Assembly (NCBI RefSeq): GCF_020424085.1
Contig: NZ_CP080203.1
Coordinates: 2,046,001-2,110,000, forward strand
Source of the DNA: Mycetocola spongiae
Lineage (GTDB): Bacteria > Actinomycetota > Actinomycetes > Actinomycetales > Microbacteriaceae
Reading direction: 5' to 3'
DNA length: 64,000 bases
Of this stretch, positions 17,038-25,475 are shown piece after piece. The notes beneath the pieces were generated by a model that saw nothing but the letters and a program-made list of their open reading frames with translations, was not told the DNA's origin and did not search any database. The stretch's first letter is position 1. Every line of letters starts with the position of its first letter. The position numbers and the translations under genes were made by a program.

Positions 17038-18095
17038 CCACGACCGCCCCCGCCGCGACCCGCGGCCGCCCGTTTACCGGGCTGTTCTCCCGCGGCCTCC
17101 TCGATTTTGGTACCGCCGGCCGCCCCGTGGCCGCGATCTGGATCGCGCTCGCCCTGATGTGCGCGCTGGTCCTGATCGTGCGCCCCGCCCTCCTGCGCCC
17201 CGCGAGCCTGGAGACCATCCTGGTGCTCGCGGCCATCACCATCATGGTGGGCCTGGGCCAGGGCGCCGTGATTTTCATCGGCGGAATCGACCTCTCGATT
17301 CCGTGGACGATGAGCTCCTCCGCGATCCTCTTTGCCGGAATCACCGGCGGCCGCTCCGAGCTGCTGCTGCCGGGCCTGCTGGCAGCGCTGGCGCTGGGCG
17401 TGGGGGTGGGGCTTGCAAACGGAATCGGCAGCATCCGCTTCGGGGTGCATCCGGTGGTGATGACCCTCGCGATGAACGCCGTTCTTCAGGGGGCCACCCT
17501 GGGCTATACCGGCGGCTCCGTGACCGGTTCACCCCCGGCCGAGGCCGGCTGGCTGATGACCGGCGACCTGCTGGGCATCGCGCCGATCCTCTGGGTCATG
17601 CTGGTGCTGGTCCTCGCCGTGACCCTCGTCCTGCGCTCCGGCACATTCGGTCGCCGCCTCAACGCGGTGGGCCTCGCTCCCGAGTCCGCGCGCCTCGCCG
17701 GAACCTCCTCCGCGCGCCTATCCGTCCTGATGTATGTGCTGTCCTCGCTCTGCGCGGTGCTTGCCGGAATCATGCTCTCGGGCCTCGCCTCGCAGAGCTA
17801 TCTGGGCATGGGTGATCCCTATCTGCTGGGGTCCATCGCCGTGGTTGCACTCGGGGGCGCCGCCTTCTCGGGTGGTCGCGGGCACTTCCTCGGCACCGTG
17901 GGCGCCGGCATTCTGCTGAGCCTGCTCACCTCGCTGCTGACCACATATCAGCTGCCCGAGGCGGTAAAACAGATCGCCTTTGGTGCCGTGATCCTCGTGG
18001 CCATCATTGCCGGGACGCTGCGCTCGCGCCGGCGCTCCCCCCAAAAACCCCTCCCCACCCCCGCAGTACCGACTTTCAAAGGAGAAACACGGTGA
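17034..18095 (+). CDS. Sugar ABC transporter permease (RbsC-like), second
   Basis: The 353-residue protein has the same fold as its neighbour: QGAVIFIGGIDLSIPWTMS near the middle of the N-terminal half and SYLGMGDPYLLGSIAVVALGG near the C-terminus. Two different permease genes in one CUT2 operon are common in actinobacteria and proteobacteria. ATGA overlap with the first permease and GTGA overlap with the binding-protein gene indicate tight translational coupling. Confidence 0.9.
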   Translation: MTTTAPAATRGRPFTGLFSRGLLDFGTAGRPVAAIWIALALMCALVLIVRPALLRPASLETILVLAAITIMVGLGQGAVIFIGGIDLSIPWTMSSSAILFAGITGGRSELLLPGLLAALALGVGVGLANGIGSIRFGVHPVVMTLAMNAVLQGATLGYTGGSVTGSPPAEAGWLMTGDLLGIAPILWVMLVLVLAVTLVLRSGTFGRRLNAVGLAPESARLAGTSSARLSVLMYVLSSLCAVLAGIMLSGLASQSYLGMGDPYLLGSIAVVALGGAAFSGGRGHFLGTVGAGILLSLLTSLLTTYQLPEAVKQIAFGAVILVAIIAGTLRSRRRSPQKPLPTPAVPTFKGETR

Positions 18096-19195
18096 AAACC
18101 TCAAAACTAATCTCGGCAGGCGCGCTTCTGGCCGCCGCCGCACTGACCCTCGTGGGCTGTAGCGGCGAGGCCGCACCCCAGGCCTCGGGCGATGGCTCGG
18201 GCTATCGCGTGGCCCTGAGCATGAGCTATACCGGCAACGACTGGCAGGCCACCTCGCGCAACCTGATCACGGCCGCGGCCGAGATGGACCCGCTGAAGGA
18301 TAAGGTCGCGGGCGTGGATGTTTTTGTCTCGGGCGACGAGGCACAGAACCAGATCTCGCAGCTGCAGCAGATGATCGCGCAGAAATATGATGCGATCATC
18401 GTCTACCCGATCTCCCCCACCGCGCTGAACCAGACCATTAAGATGGCCTGCGACTCGGGCATTAAGGTCTTCGCCTATGACGCGACCGTGACCGAGCCCT
18501 GCGCCTATAACGTCACCTACGACCAGGCCGAATACGCCACCAAGAGCGCCGAGCACCTCTCGAAGCTCATGGGCAATAAGGGCAATGTTGTGATGATCAC
18601 GGGCGTCGCGGGCACCTCGACCGATGAGGACCGCAATGCCGCCGCGATTAAGACATTCGAGAAAAACGGCATCAAGGTGCTGGACCAGTGCGCCGGAGAC
18701 TGGGCCCAGGGCCCCTCGGGCGAGTGCATGTCCCGCTTCCTCGCCGCGTTTGATAATATCGACGGCGTTTGGTCCCAGGCCGGTGGCGTCTCGCTGACCG
18801 CCGCCTTTGATGCCGCAAACCGCCCCTATGTACCGATCCTCTCCGAGGGTGAAAACGCGTGGCGCCTGGCGCTGGCCGATCCCGCCTATGCCGCCAAGGG
18901 CCTCGTGGGTGCCTCGGTGGGTTCACCCCAGTATCAGGGCGTCGCTGCACTGCACCTCGCGGTGGATGCACTCGAGGGCAAGGACGTGGAGCATAACGTG
19001 AACGTGGGCTTCGGCTGGGTCACCCAGGACGAGGTCAAGGTATGCGAGACTGGTTCCCTCGCGGAGCTTGAGGCCGGCTGTAATGCCTTCGCCCAGGACC
19101 TGGTCTCCCCCGGATTCTTCGCCGACTGGTTCAGCGAGAAGTGGACCCCCGGCATGGACCTGAGCATCGCCCTGAGCGGCAAGGCCGCAAAGTAA
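18092..19195 (+). CDS. Sugar ABC transporter substrate-binding lipoprotein
   Basis: A signal peptide with lipobox (LTLVGCSG; Cys at about residue 24) is followed by a periplasmic-binding-protein type I (Peripla_BP_4) domain: YRVALSMSYTGNDWQ, KYDAIIVYPISPTALNQTI, KVFAYDATVTEP and NVVMITGVAGTSTDEDRN. It would be anchored to the outer face of the membrane and deliver substrate to the two permeases. AAAGGAG precedes the GTG start. The ligand cannot be told from sequence; the family includes pentose, hexose and polyol binders. Confidence 0.9.
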   Translation: MKTSKLISAGALLAAAALTLVGCSGEAAPQASGDGSGYRVALSMSYTGNDWQATSRNLITAAAEMDPLKDKVAGVDVFVSGDEAQNQISQLQQMIAQKYDAIIVYPISPTALNQTIKMACDSGIKVFAYDATVTEPCAYNVTYDQAEYATKSAEHLSKLMGNKGNVVMITGVAGTSTDEDRNAAAIKTFEKNGIKVLDQCAGDWAQGPSGECMSRFLAAFDNIDGVWSQAGGVSLTAAFDAANRPYVPILSEGENAWRLALADPAYAAKGLVGASVGSPQYQGVAALHLAVDALEGKDVEHNVNVGFGWVTQDEVKVCETGSLAELEAGCNAFAQDLVSPGFFADWFSEKWTPGMDLSIALSGKAAK

Positions 19196-19206
19196 TTTCG
19201 GGAAAA

Positions 19207-19248
19207 CCGGGTGGGTGGGGGCACGAGGCCGTGCCCCCACCCACCCGG
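19207..19248 (+). terminator. 18-bp-stem hairpin between the binding-protein and enolase-superfamily genes
   Basis: CCGGGTGGGTGGGGGCAC and its perfect complement flank a 6-nt loop. There is no U tract, so it may protect the transporter mRNA and reduce, not abolish, transcription of the two enzyme genes behind it. Confidence 0.7.
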
Positions 19249-19276
19249 GTCGTTAACGCCCAAAGGACATCACAGC

Positions 19277-20410
19277 ATGGAACCTGAAATCTCCGCGGAT
19301 CGCATCACCCGCGTGCGCGTGTGGACGTGCGCCCTGCCCCTGCCCTATCCGCTGCGGCTGGGACCCATCTCCTATGTCACGCGCGATTATGTGGTGCTGC
19401 GCATCGATACCGCGGGGGGCCTGAGCGGGCGGGCCGTGGGTTATGCCCGCAATACGCCGCTGCACGAGGCCACCGCGGGCCTGGCCGCCCAGATTCTGGG
19501 GGAGCCCGCCGATCCCGTGGCGGTGTCCGCGACCCTGCGCTCGCGCTTCTCCCCGGGATGGGCGGCACTCGTGCGGGCGGCCTCGCTGATCGATGGTGCG
19601 CTCTGGGATATCCGGGCCCGCGCACTCGGGGTCCCCCTCGCGCAGGCCCTCGCCCCCGAGGCGGCCCCGCGCGCCACCCCGGTTCCGCTGATGGCCGTGG
19701 CCGGGTATTTCCCGGACCGCCGCCCGGAGGGGGCCGTGCTGGATGAGATCCGCCGGTTTGTGGACGAGGGCTATACGATCATGAAATATATGGTGCAGGG
19801 CGTGGACGCCGCCCAGGATCTGCGGGCGCTCTCGCGGGCGCGCGAGATCCTTCCGGCCGGCGTGGAACTCGCGGCCGATTTCCACGGGGTTTTTCATCGC
19901 GCCGAGGACTATGCCCGGCATAGCGCCGGGCTGGCCGACCTCGGGCTGCTCTTCGCCGAGGACCCGGTGCCCGCGTTTGAGACCCGGGAGGTGGGCCGCT
20001 GTGTGGGCGCGGCCGGGCTGGATATCGCCTCGGGCGAGGACGTGATCACGCCGTCCGCCTATCGGGAACTGAGCGGGCACGGCGTGCGCTATCTGCGCGT
20101 GGATGCCACCACCGTGGGCGGCCCGGCCCTCGCGCGGGCGGGGCTGGACTCGGCCGCACCCGGGAGCGTGCTGCCGCATGTCTGGCCGCACCTGCACGCG
20201 GCCCTCGCGGAGCGCTCGGAGGCGGTGCGAGCGCTGGAGGTCATCCCCGAATATGTCGGGGCGGAACCGCTGTCCCGGATCCTGACCGAACCCATGCCGA
20301 TCTCGGGAGGCCGCTGGAGCCACTCGACCCGGCCCGGGCTGGACCTCCCCCTGGACTGGGAGGCGGTGGCCCGCACGGCCTCCGCGCACAGCACCCTTAA
20401 GAAGGAGTGA
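19277..20410 (+). CDS. Enolase-superfamily enzyme (mandelate racemase/muconate lactonizing type)
   Basis: The 377-residue protein has the enolase capping domain followed by the (beta/alpha) barrel. Candidate metal ligands are Asp in AADFHG, Glu in FAEDPVP and Glu in ASGEDV; LRVDATTVGG and LPHVWPHLH carry the Asp/His positions of the mandelate racemase type. The catalytic KxK after strand 2 is not intact: the segment reads IMKYMVQG. This may change the chemistry. AAAGGA precedes the ATG. It is followed 2 bp later by a muconolactone-isomerase homologue, so cycloisomerase or acid-sugar dehydratase activity are both possible. Confidence 0.8.
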   Translation: MEPEISADRITRVRVWTCALPLPYPLRLGPISYVTRDYVVLRIDTAGGLSGRAVGYARNTPLHEATAGLAAQILGEPADPVAVSATLRSRFSPGWAALVRAASLIDGALWDIRARALGVPLAQALAPEAAPRATPVPLMAVAGYFPDRRPEGAVLDEIRRFVDEGYTIMKYMVQGVDAAQDLRALSRAREILPAGVELAADFHGVFHRAEDYARHSAGLADLGLLFAEDPVPAFETREVGRCVGAAGLDIASGEDVITPSAYRELSGHGVRYLRVDATTVGGPALARAGLDSAAPGSVLPHVWPHLHAALAERSEAVRALEVIPEYVGAEPLSRILTEPMPISGGRWSHSTRPGLDLPLDWEAVARTASAHSTLKKE

Positions 20411-20412
20411 TC

Positions 20413-20697
20413 ATGGAATTTCTGGTGGAGATCAGCATTAACCTGCCCCCCGAGACGGACCCCGCGCTGCGCGAGGATCTCTACGCCCGCGAGGGTGCGC
20501 GGGCCGCGGAGCTCACCGCCTCCGGGGCGCTGAGCCGGATCTGGCGCGTGCCCGGGCGGCGCGCAAATTGGAGCCTCTATCGTGTCGCCGATGCGACCGA
20601 GCTGCACGGGCTGCTCGCCTCGCTACCGCTATACGCCTGGATGGATATCACGGTGCATCCGCTTGCCACCCATCCCGCCGATCCCTACCGGGACTGA
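20413..20697 (+). CDS. Muconolactone delta-isomerase family protein
   Basis: The 94-residue protein matches the CatC fold and pattern throughout: FLVEISINLPPETD, a conserved E in AREGARAAEL, then LSRIWRVPGRRANWSLYRV, LHGLLASLPLYAWMDITVHPLATHP. CatC converts muconolactone to 3-oxoadipate enol-lactone in catechol degradation. Its partner genes here are sugar-type, so it may act on another lactone or an isomeric acyclic acid. AAGGAG lies 5 nt before the ATG at 20413, inside the end of the upstream gene. Confidence 0.88.
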   Translation: MEFLVEISINLPPETDPALREDLYAREGARAAELTASGALSRIWRVPGRRANWSLYRVADATELHGLLASLPLYAWMDITVHPLATHPADPYRD

Positions 20698-20707
20698 TCC
20701 ATAAAAC

Positions 20708-20743
20708 ACCGCGCCGCTCCCCCGGGGGGGGGAGCGGCGCGGT
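20708..20743. terminator. Bidirectional terminator between the operon and the convergent SDR
   Basis: ACCGCGCCGCTCCCCC and its perfect complement flank a GGGG loop, lying between the stops of two convergent genes. Confidence 0.8.
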
Positions 20744-20759
20744 ATGAGGTGGGGCGCGA

Positions 20760-21494
20760 CTACTTCAGCGAGACGCCCATCGTGAGGCCGCCGTCGATCA
20801 CAAACTCGGAGCCCGTGGAATAGCCGGACTCATCCGAGGCGAGGAAGAGCACGAGGTCGGAGACCTCCTCGGGCTTCGCGCCGCGGCCGAGCGGAATGCT
20901 CATTCGCTCGGCGGACAGGCCCGCGGTCATCGGCGTCTCGATCAGGCCGGGGTGGATCGAGTTCACGCGGATACCGTGCTCGGCCACCTCCAGGGCCACC
21001 GATTTGGTGATCCCGCGGACGGCAAATTTGGAGGCCACATAGCCGTGCAGCAGCGGGCTGCCGCGCAGGCCCTCGATCGAGGATATGTTGATGATCGAGC
21101 CGGGGCCCGTGGCCTTCATCGCGGGGATGGCCTTCTGCATTCCGAGGAAGGTTCCGGTGAGGTTAATATCGAGGATCTTATTCCAGTCCTCAAGCTTAAA
21201 GTCCTCGGCGGGGGCGCCATTGGCGATACCGGCGTTATTCACCAGCACGTTGAGCCCACCAAACTCGGCCACGGCGAGCGCCACGGCCTTCTCCCAGTCG
21301 CCGGGCTGCGTCACGTCGAGGTGGATATAGCGCGCGTTTGCGCCGAGCTCGGCGGCCAGCGCCTCACCCTCGGCATCAAGCAGGTCTCCGATGACCACCT
21401 GCGCGCCCTCGGCCACCAGCTTGCGGGCGTGCGCCGCGCCCATGCCCCGGGAGCCGCCACTGATCAATGCAATTTTTCCGGATACACGAGCCAT
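20760..21494 (-). CDS. SDR family oxidoreductase
   Basis: This 244-residue classical SDR has SGGSRGMG as cofactor motif, IGDLLD after strand 2 (NAD preference), NNAG, a catalytic Ser in SIINISSIEG, YVASK and a HPGLIETPM loop. Close relatives are glucose 1-dehydrogenase-like and 3-alpha/20-beta-hydroxysteroid dehydrogenase-like enzymes. AAAGGG precedes the ATG at 21494; an earlier in-frame start at 21512 lacks support. It is divergent from a TetR gene and convergent with the catabolic operon, so it could belong to either. Confidence 0.87.
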   Translation of the reverse strand: MARVSGKIALISGGSRGMGAAHARKLVAEGAQVVIGDLLDAEGEALAAELGANARYIHLDVTQPGDWEKAVALAVAEFGGLNVLVNNAGIANGAPAEDFKLEDWNKILDINLTGTFLGMQKAIPAMKATGPGSIINISSIEGLRGSPLLHGYVASKFAVRGITKSVALEVAEHGIRVNSIHPGLIETPMTAGLSAERMSIPLGRGAKPEEVSDLVLFLASDESGYSTGSEFVIDGGLTMGVSLK

Positions 21495-21516
21495 CGTGAT
21501 CACCCTTTCCAAAATT

Positions 21517-21545
21517 AATGAGTCTAATCAATAATGAGTGTACTC
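21517..21545. promoter_or_regulatory. Candidate TetR operator in the SDR/TetR divergent region
   Basis: AATGAGT occurs twice (21517 and 21533) and the second copy extends to the imperfect palindrome GAGTGTACTC. A related ATGAGTGTAGT occurs upstream of aroQ at 22694. Confidence 0.4.
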
Positions 21546-21592
21546 CTCTACCGCTAGAATGGGAGCTTCGCTGCGCAGAGACGAGGGACGCC

Positions 21593-22234
21593 ATGACGGA
21601 CAGCACCGGATCCCCGGCCGCGGGCGGCCGCCGCGAGCGCAATAAGCTGGATAAATTTGAGCGCATCTTCCGCGCCGCGAGCGAGCTCTTTGATACCCAC
21701 GGCTATGAGGGTGTCACCACCCAGGCCGTGGCCGATCGCGCCGATGTGGCCGCGGGCACCGTATTTCGTTATGCCGCGTCCAAGTCCGAGCTGCTCCTCA
21801 TGGTGACCCAGCGCCGCGTGGCCGAGGCCGTGGCCGCGGGGGAAACCGCCGCCCGCGCGCTGCCCGCCGAGAACGGAATCGAGCGGCTCGAGGCCCTGCT
21901 ACTCCCGCTGCTGGAGGCCTCCATCCGGGCGGGAAAAAACACCGCCCTCTTCCAGCGCGAGGTGCTCTTTGGCGCCCCCGAGGGCGAGTATCGGCTCGCG
22001 GCCCTCGCCGATATCGAACGGCTGGAGGCCACGCTGGCAGCGCTGATTCGCGAGCATGCGATGGCCCTCGGCGTGCGGACGCGGCTGGACCCCACGCTCG
22101 CCGCGCGCACCATGTTCTCCGCGTTCCAGCTGGAGGTTATCCGCGTGGGGCTGGGCTCCACCCCGCCCGAGGCGCTGCACACGGATCTGCACGCGCAGCT
22201 CGGCGCGGTGCTCGCCGGAACCCTGGGTCGTTAG
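21593..22234 (+). CDS. TetR family transcriptional regulator
   Basis: The 213-residue protein has a TetR helix-turn-helix at about residues 18-65 ([45 protein letters not shown], split here by family knowledge into helices 1-4) and a C-terminal ligand domain of unrelated sequence. GAGGGA precedes the ATG at 21593; the upstream frame is unlikely to be translated. It is divergent from the SDR gene and its stop overlaps the aroQ stop by 3-4 bp. Confidence 0.85.
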   Translation: MTDSTGSPAAGGRRERNKLDKFERIFRAASELFDTHGYEGVTTQAVADRADVAAGTVFRYAASKSELLLMVTQRRVAEAVAAGETAARALPAENGIERLEALLLPLLEASIRAGKNTALFQREVLFGAPEGEYRLAALADIERLEATLAALIREHAMALGVRTRLDPTLAARTMFSAFQLEVIRVGLGSTPPEALHTDLHAQLGAVLAGTLGR

Positions 22235-22689
22235 GCGCGGGCCTCGCGCACCAGGAGATCCAGCGCATAGACATAGCCCCGGATGCCGGCGCCGGCGATC
22301 ACGGCGCGGGCAATATCGGAGAGATAGGAGTGGTGGCGGAACTCCTCGCGCGCGTGCACATTGGTCACGTGTACCTCCACGAGGGGAATGGCCACCGCCG
22401 AGAGTGCATCGCGCAGGGCGATGGAGGTATGGGTATAGGCCCCGGCATTAATCACGATGCCGTCCACGCGGCCGGCCGCGGCGTGGATCGCGTCGATCAG
22501 CACACCCTCGTGGTTGCTCTGCAGAAACTCCACCTCGGCCCGGAGGTCCACGGCCTCCGCCGCCACGAGCGCCTCCACATCGGCGAGCGTATGCCGACCA
22601 TAGCGCTCGGGCTCGCGCGTTCCCAGCAGATTCAGGTTGGGTCCGTTCAGGATCAGAATCGTGGGCACGGAATTCGTGGAGGCAGCCAT
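22231..22689 (-). CDS. aroQ: Type II 3-dehydroquinate dehydratase
   Basis: The 152-residue protein has the type II signatures [21 protein letters not shown] (split: catalytic Arg and Tyr in the lid loop), [28 protein letters not shown] and [17 protein letters not shown]. It dehydrates 3-dehydroquinate in the shikimate pathway or in quinate catabolism. No other aro genes are near, and a TetR/SDR pair is adjacent, so a catabolic role is possible. The open frame runs far upstream on the minus strand but the family start is the ATG at 22689. No Shine-Dalgarno is visible. Confidence 0.9.
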   Translation of the reverse strand: MAASTNSVPTILILNGPNLNLLGTREPERYGRHTLADVEALVAAEAVDLRAEVEFLQSNHEGVLIDAIHAAAGRVDGIVINAGAYTHTSIALRDALSAVAIPLVEVHVTNVHAREEFRHHSYLSDIARAVIAGAGIRGYVYALDLLVREARA

Positions 22690-22692
22690 GGT

Positions 22693-22712
22693 TATGAGTG
22701 TAGTGAGTACAC
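22693..22712. promoter_or_regulatory. Possible TetR site upstream of aroQ
   Basis: ATGAGTGTAGTGAGTACACG shares ATGAGTGTA with the SDR/TetR intergenic region and contains partly inverted GTGTA/GTACAC elements. It lies between the divergent aroQ and aminotransferase genes. Confidence 0.3.
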
Positions 22713-22776
22713 GCCGGGGCGGGGAAGATTCCCGCCCGGATAGAGTGGGCCCACAGGCAAGAAAGGGACCCCGATC

Positions 22777-23952
22777 ATGACGCTGCAGGAGAGCTGGGAT
22801 GCCACCACCGCCGCGCAATTGCGCGAGCGCGGCGGGCTGAAGTGGACCACGGGTGGACCCGGCAGCATCGGGGCCTTTGTAGCGGAGATGGACTTTGGTA
22901 CGGCCCCCGAGATCGGTGCCGCGCTGGCCGCGGCCGTGGGGCGCGGGGAGCTGGGTTATCTCACGCCGGGCCGGTCCCGGGGGCTGCGCGAGGCGGCCTC
23001 CGCGTTTTATCGCACCGAACTCGGCGCGGAGATCCCGCCGCAGCACGTGCACGAGGTGGCCGATGTCCTGACCGCGCTCGCGTTTACGATCACCCACCTC
23101 ACCTCCCCGGGCTCCCCCGTGATCGTGCCCACCCCCGCCTATATGCCCTTCCTGGACCTGCCCCCGACCCTGGGCCGCGAGGTGATCCGGGTGCCGCTGA
23201 TCCCCGGCCCGCACGGCCCCACCCCCGATCCCGCGGGCATCGCCCGGGCCTTTGCTGCGGGGGCCGAGCTGCTGATCCTGTGTAACCCCTCCAATCCCGT
23301 GGGCCGCGTCTTCACGCGCGGCGAGCTGGAGGGGGTAGCCGCGGTGGTCACCGCCGCGGGCGGGCGGGTATTTGCCGATGAGATCTGGGCGCCGCTGATC
23401 TATCCGGGCCATACCCATGTGCCCTATGCCGGGCTGAATGAGCACACGGCCGCGCATACCACCACGGGCTATTCCGCCTCCAAGGCCTGGAACCTGCCCG
23501 GGCTGAAGACCGCCCAGCTGATCACGCATAACGAGGCCGACCTCGCCGTCTGGGAAAAATTTGGCACGTTCACCGCGCTCGGGGCCTCCACCCTCGGGGT
23601 GATCGCGGGCATCACCGCGTATCGCGAGGGCGGCCCGTGGCTGCGCGAGGCACTCGAGTATCTGGACGGCAATCGCGCGGAGCTGGGCTCGCTGCTGGCC
23701 GAGCTTCTGCCCGAGGTGGGCTATTCCCCGCCCGAGGGCACGTATGTGGCCTGGCTGGATCTGCGCGGCCTGGATCTGCCCGATCCGGTGGCCGCCTGGG
23801 CCGCGGACGGGGTGCTGCTGACCGATGGGGCGGCCTGCGGGGCACCCGGCTTTGCCCGCCTGATCCTGGCGCTGCCGCGGCCGCTGCTGCGCGAGGCCGT
23901 GACCCGGATGGCCGCGACCGTGCGGCGGGCACGGGCCGCGCGGACCGCCTAA
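22777..23952 (+). CDS. MalY/PatB-type PLP-dependent aminotransferase or C-S lyase
   Basis: The 391-residue fold type I enzyme has WVAEMDF-like AFVAEMDF at the N-terminus, YTPGR-type [21 protein letters not shown] (Asn contacting PLP), [13 protein letters not shown] (Asp-Glu) and the PLP Lys in [12 protein letters not shown]. The MDF and SASKAWN patterns are typical of MalY/PatB cystathionine beta-lyases and related aminotransferases. GAAAGGG lies 9 nt before the ATG. It ends 10 bp before an alpha/beta-hydrolase gene. Confidence 0.85.
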   Translation: MTLQESWDATTAAQLRERGGLKWTTGGPGSIGAFVAEMDFGTAPEIGAALAAAVGRGELGYLTPGRSRGLREAASAFYRTELGAEIPPQHVHEVADVLTALAFTITHLTSPGSPVIVPTPAYMPFLDLPPTLGREVIRVPLIPGPHGPTPDPAGIARAFAAGAELLILCNPSNPVGRVFTRGELEGVAAVVTAAGGRVFADEIWAPLIYPGHTHVPYAGLNEHTAAHTTTGYSASKAWNLPGLKTAQLITHNEADLAVWEKFGTFTALGASTLGVIAGITAYREGGPWLREALEYLDGNRAELGSLLAELLPEVGYSPPEGTYVAWLDLRGLDLPDPVAAWAADGVLLTDGAACGAPGFARLILALPRPLLREAVTRMAATVRRARAARTA

Positions 23953-23962
23953 ACTAGCGCTC

Positions 23963-24754
23963 ATGACCCGCACGCAGGACTTCGAGGATGCCGCACCACG
24001 CCCGTTTATTCACGCGGGCCGCACCACCCTGGTCTATCGTTCCGGCCGCGAGGACGGCCCCGATTTTGTGCTGCTGCATGGCGTGGGGATGGGGCACGCC
24101 TATTGGCGCGGCCTGGCCGCGGATCTGGGCACATCCGGCACGGTGTATGCGCTGGATCTCCCCGGTTTTGGTGATGCCCCCGAGCCCGAGGAACCCCTGG
24201 ATATGCCGGGCTCGGGCGATCTGATCGCCGAGCTCATCCGCGGGTTGGGGATCACCCGCCCGGTGCTGATCGGCCACTCGATGGGCACCCAGCTCGCGGT
24301 GGAGGCCGCCTGCCGCCACCCGGAGCTCTTTCCCGAGCTGGTGCTGCTGGCCCCCACGGTGAACCCGGCCGAGCGCACGTATCTGCGGCAGGGCCTGCGC
24401 CTGGTGCAGGACATGATCACCCCGCAGCTCACCACGATGTACTACGGCGCGATCTACTATGTGAAGGCCGGGCCGCGCTGGTACCTGAAGAAGCTCGGCA
24501 CGATGATGCGCCATCATGTGGAGCTGAGGATGCCGCTGATCCGGGCGCATACCCTCGTGGTCCGCGGCGAGCGCGATCGGATTTCCCCGCGCGGGTGGGC
24601 GCGCGAGGTGGTGCGGCTGATCCCCGATGCCCGCCTGGTCGAGGTGCCCGGACACGGCCATGAAACCATGATTACCGGTTATCCGGAGGTGGCCGCGGCG
24701 ATCCGCACACACCTCGGCTTGCCGGACGGGGATGACCTCCCCGGTTTGCACTGA
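23963..24754 (+). CDS. Alpha/beta hydrolase
   Basis: The 263-residue hydrolase shows an oxyanion motif LLHGVGMG, nucleophile GHSMG, acid VRGERD and catalytic His in VPGHGHE. A helical cap of about 65 residues ([13 protein letters not shown] to MMRHHVELR) lies between. TAAACT ends 7 nt before the ATG, suggesting a leaderless message despite the close upstream gene. Its stop codon lies inside the operator of the next regulator gene. Confidence 0.85.
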   Translation: MTRTQDFEDAAPRPFIHAGRTTLVYRSGREDGPDFVLLHGVGMGHAYWRGLAADLGTSGTVYALDLPGFGDAPEPEEPLDMPGSGDLIAELIRGLGITRPVLIGHSMGTQLAVEAACRHPELFPELVLLAPTVNPAERTYLRQGLRLVQDMITPQLTTMYYGAIYYVKAGPRWYLKKLGTMMRHHVELRMPLIRAHTLVVRGERDRISPRGWAREVVRLIPDARLVEVPGHGHETMITGYPEVAAAIRTHLGLPDGDDLPGLH

Positions 24755-24777
24755 GTGCAAGACTGCACTTAGTGTAA
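24746..24777. promoter_or_regulatory. Two tandem 15-bp palindromes, likely autoregulatory TetR operator
   Basis: TTGCACTGAGTGCAA (24746-24760) is a perfect palindrome with a one-base centre. A second, slightly degenerate copy, CTGCACTTAGTGTAA, follows at 24763-24777 with centres 17 bp apart. The second copy contains TAGTGT, a -10 placed for a leaderless transcript starting at the GTG 24782, so bound protein would block the promoter of the TetR-MMPL unit. Confidence 0.75.
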
Positions 24778-24781
24778 TGGG

Positions 24782-25423
24782 GTGACCGTTTCCACCCCCG
24801 CGCCCCGCCCGCATCCCCTGCGCGAGCGCTCGCATCGCGCGATTCTTGATGCCGCCCGCGACCTCATCGCCCAAAACGGGGTGGCCGGCTTCAGCGTGGA
24901 CACCCTCGCCGAGCGCGCCGGGGTATCCCGGCGCACGGTTTTTAACCACTTTGCGTCGATCGACGATATCGTCACGTCCTCGTGCACCGAGGCGCTGGGG
25001 ATCCTCGTACACAGCATTAAGGCCTCGGTGGGCGCTGCGCCCCCCGGCGGCGGCAGCCGCTCCTCGATGTTTGAGCACGTCGTGACGGTGCTCCGCGAAA
25101 CCGATATCCCCGGCGTGATCTCCTATCTCTGGCAGGCACTCGGCGGATTCGAGGCGGGCGATCCGCGCCCCTCCCAGATTTTCCAGGCCACGTTCTCGCG
25201 CACAGCGCTGGAGCTCGCCCAGGAACTCGCGGCCCAAAACCGCGAGGTGGACCAGCTCGAGGCCGAACTCCTGGTCTCCTCCCTCATGCACGGCCTCGAG
25301 GTCGTCGCAATGCACTGGCTCACCGCCACCAATGCCGCCACGGACAAGGACGCCCGTGATCTCTGGTACAGCCTGCTGGAACGCGTGATCCACAGCGTTC
25401 GCATCGGCTATCCGCCCGAGTAG
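24782..25423 (+). CDS. TetR family transcriptional regulator of the MMPL exporter
   Basis: The 213-residue protein has a TetR helix-turn-helix at residues ~16-62 (AILDAARDLIAQNG, FSVDTLAERAGVSRRTVFNHFAS). The C-terminal domain is unassigned. It lies directly upstream of an MMPL transporter gene on the same strand, with a double palindrome over its promoter. Local repression of itself and the exporter is the simplest reading. Confidence 0.87.
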   Translation: MTVSTPAPRPHPLRERSHRAILDAARDLIAQNGVAGFSVDTLAERAGVSRRTVFNHFASIDDIVTSSCTEALGILVHSIKASVGAAPPGGGSRSSMFEHVVTVLRETDIPGVISYLWQALGGFEAGDPRPSQIFQATFSRTALELAQELAAQNREVDQLEAELLVSSLMHGLEVVAMHWLTATNAATDKDARDLWYSLLERVIHSVRIGYPPE

Positions 25424-25475
25424 CCCGTTCCCCCCGTCCGTCCCGCATTCCCCTAATACAGAAACGAGCTCCCCC

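Noticed and set aside
22690-23973. Upstream extension of the aroQ frame to 580 codons
   Set aside because: It is antisense to the PLP-enzyme gene, and the AroQ family start is at 22689.
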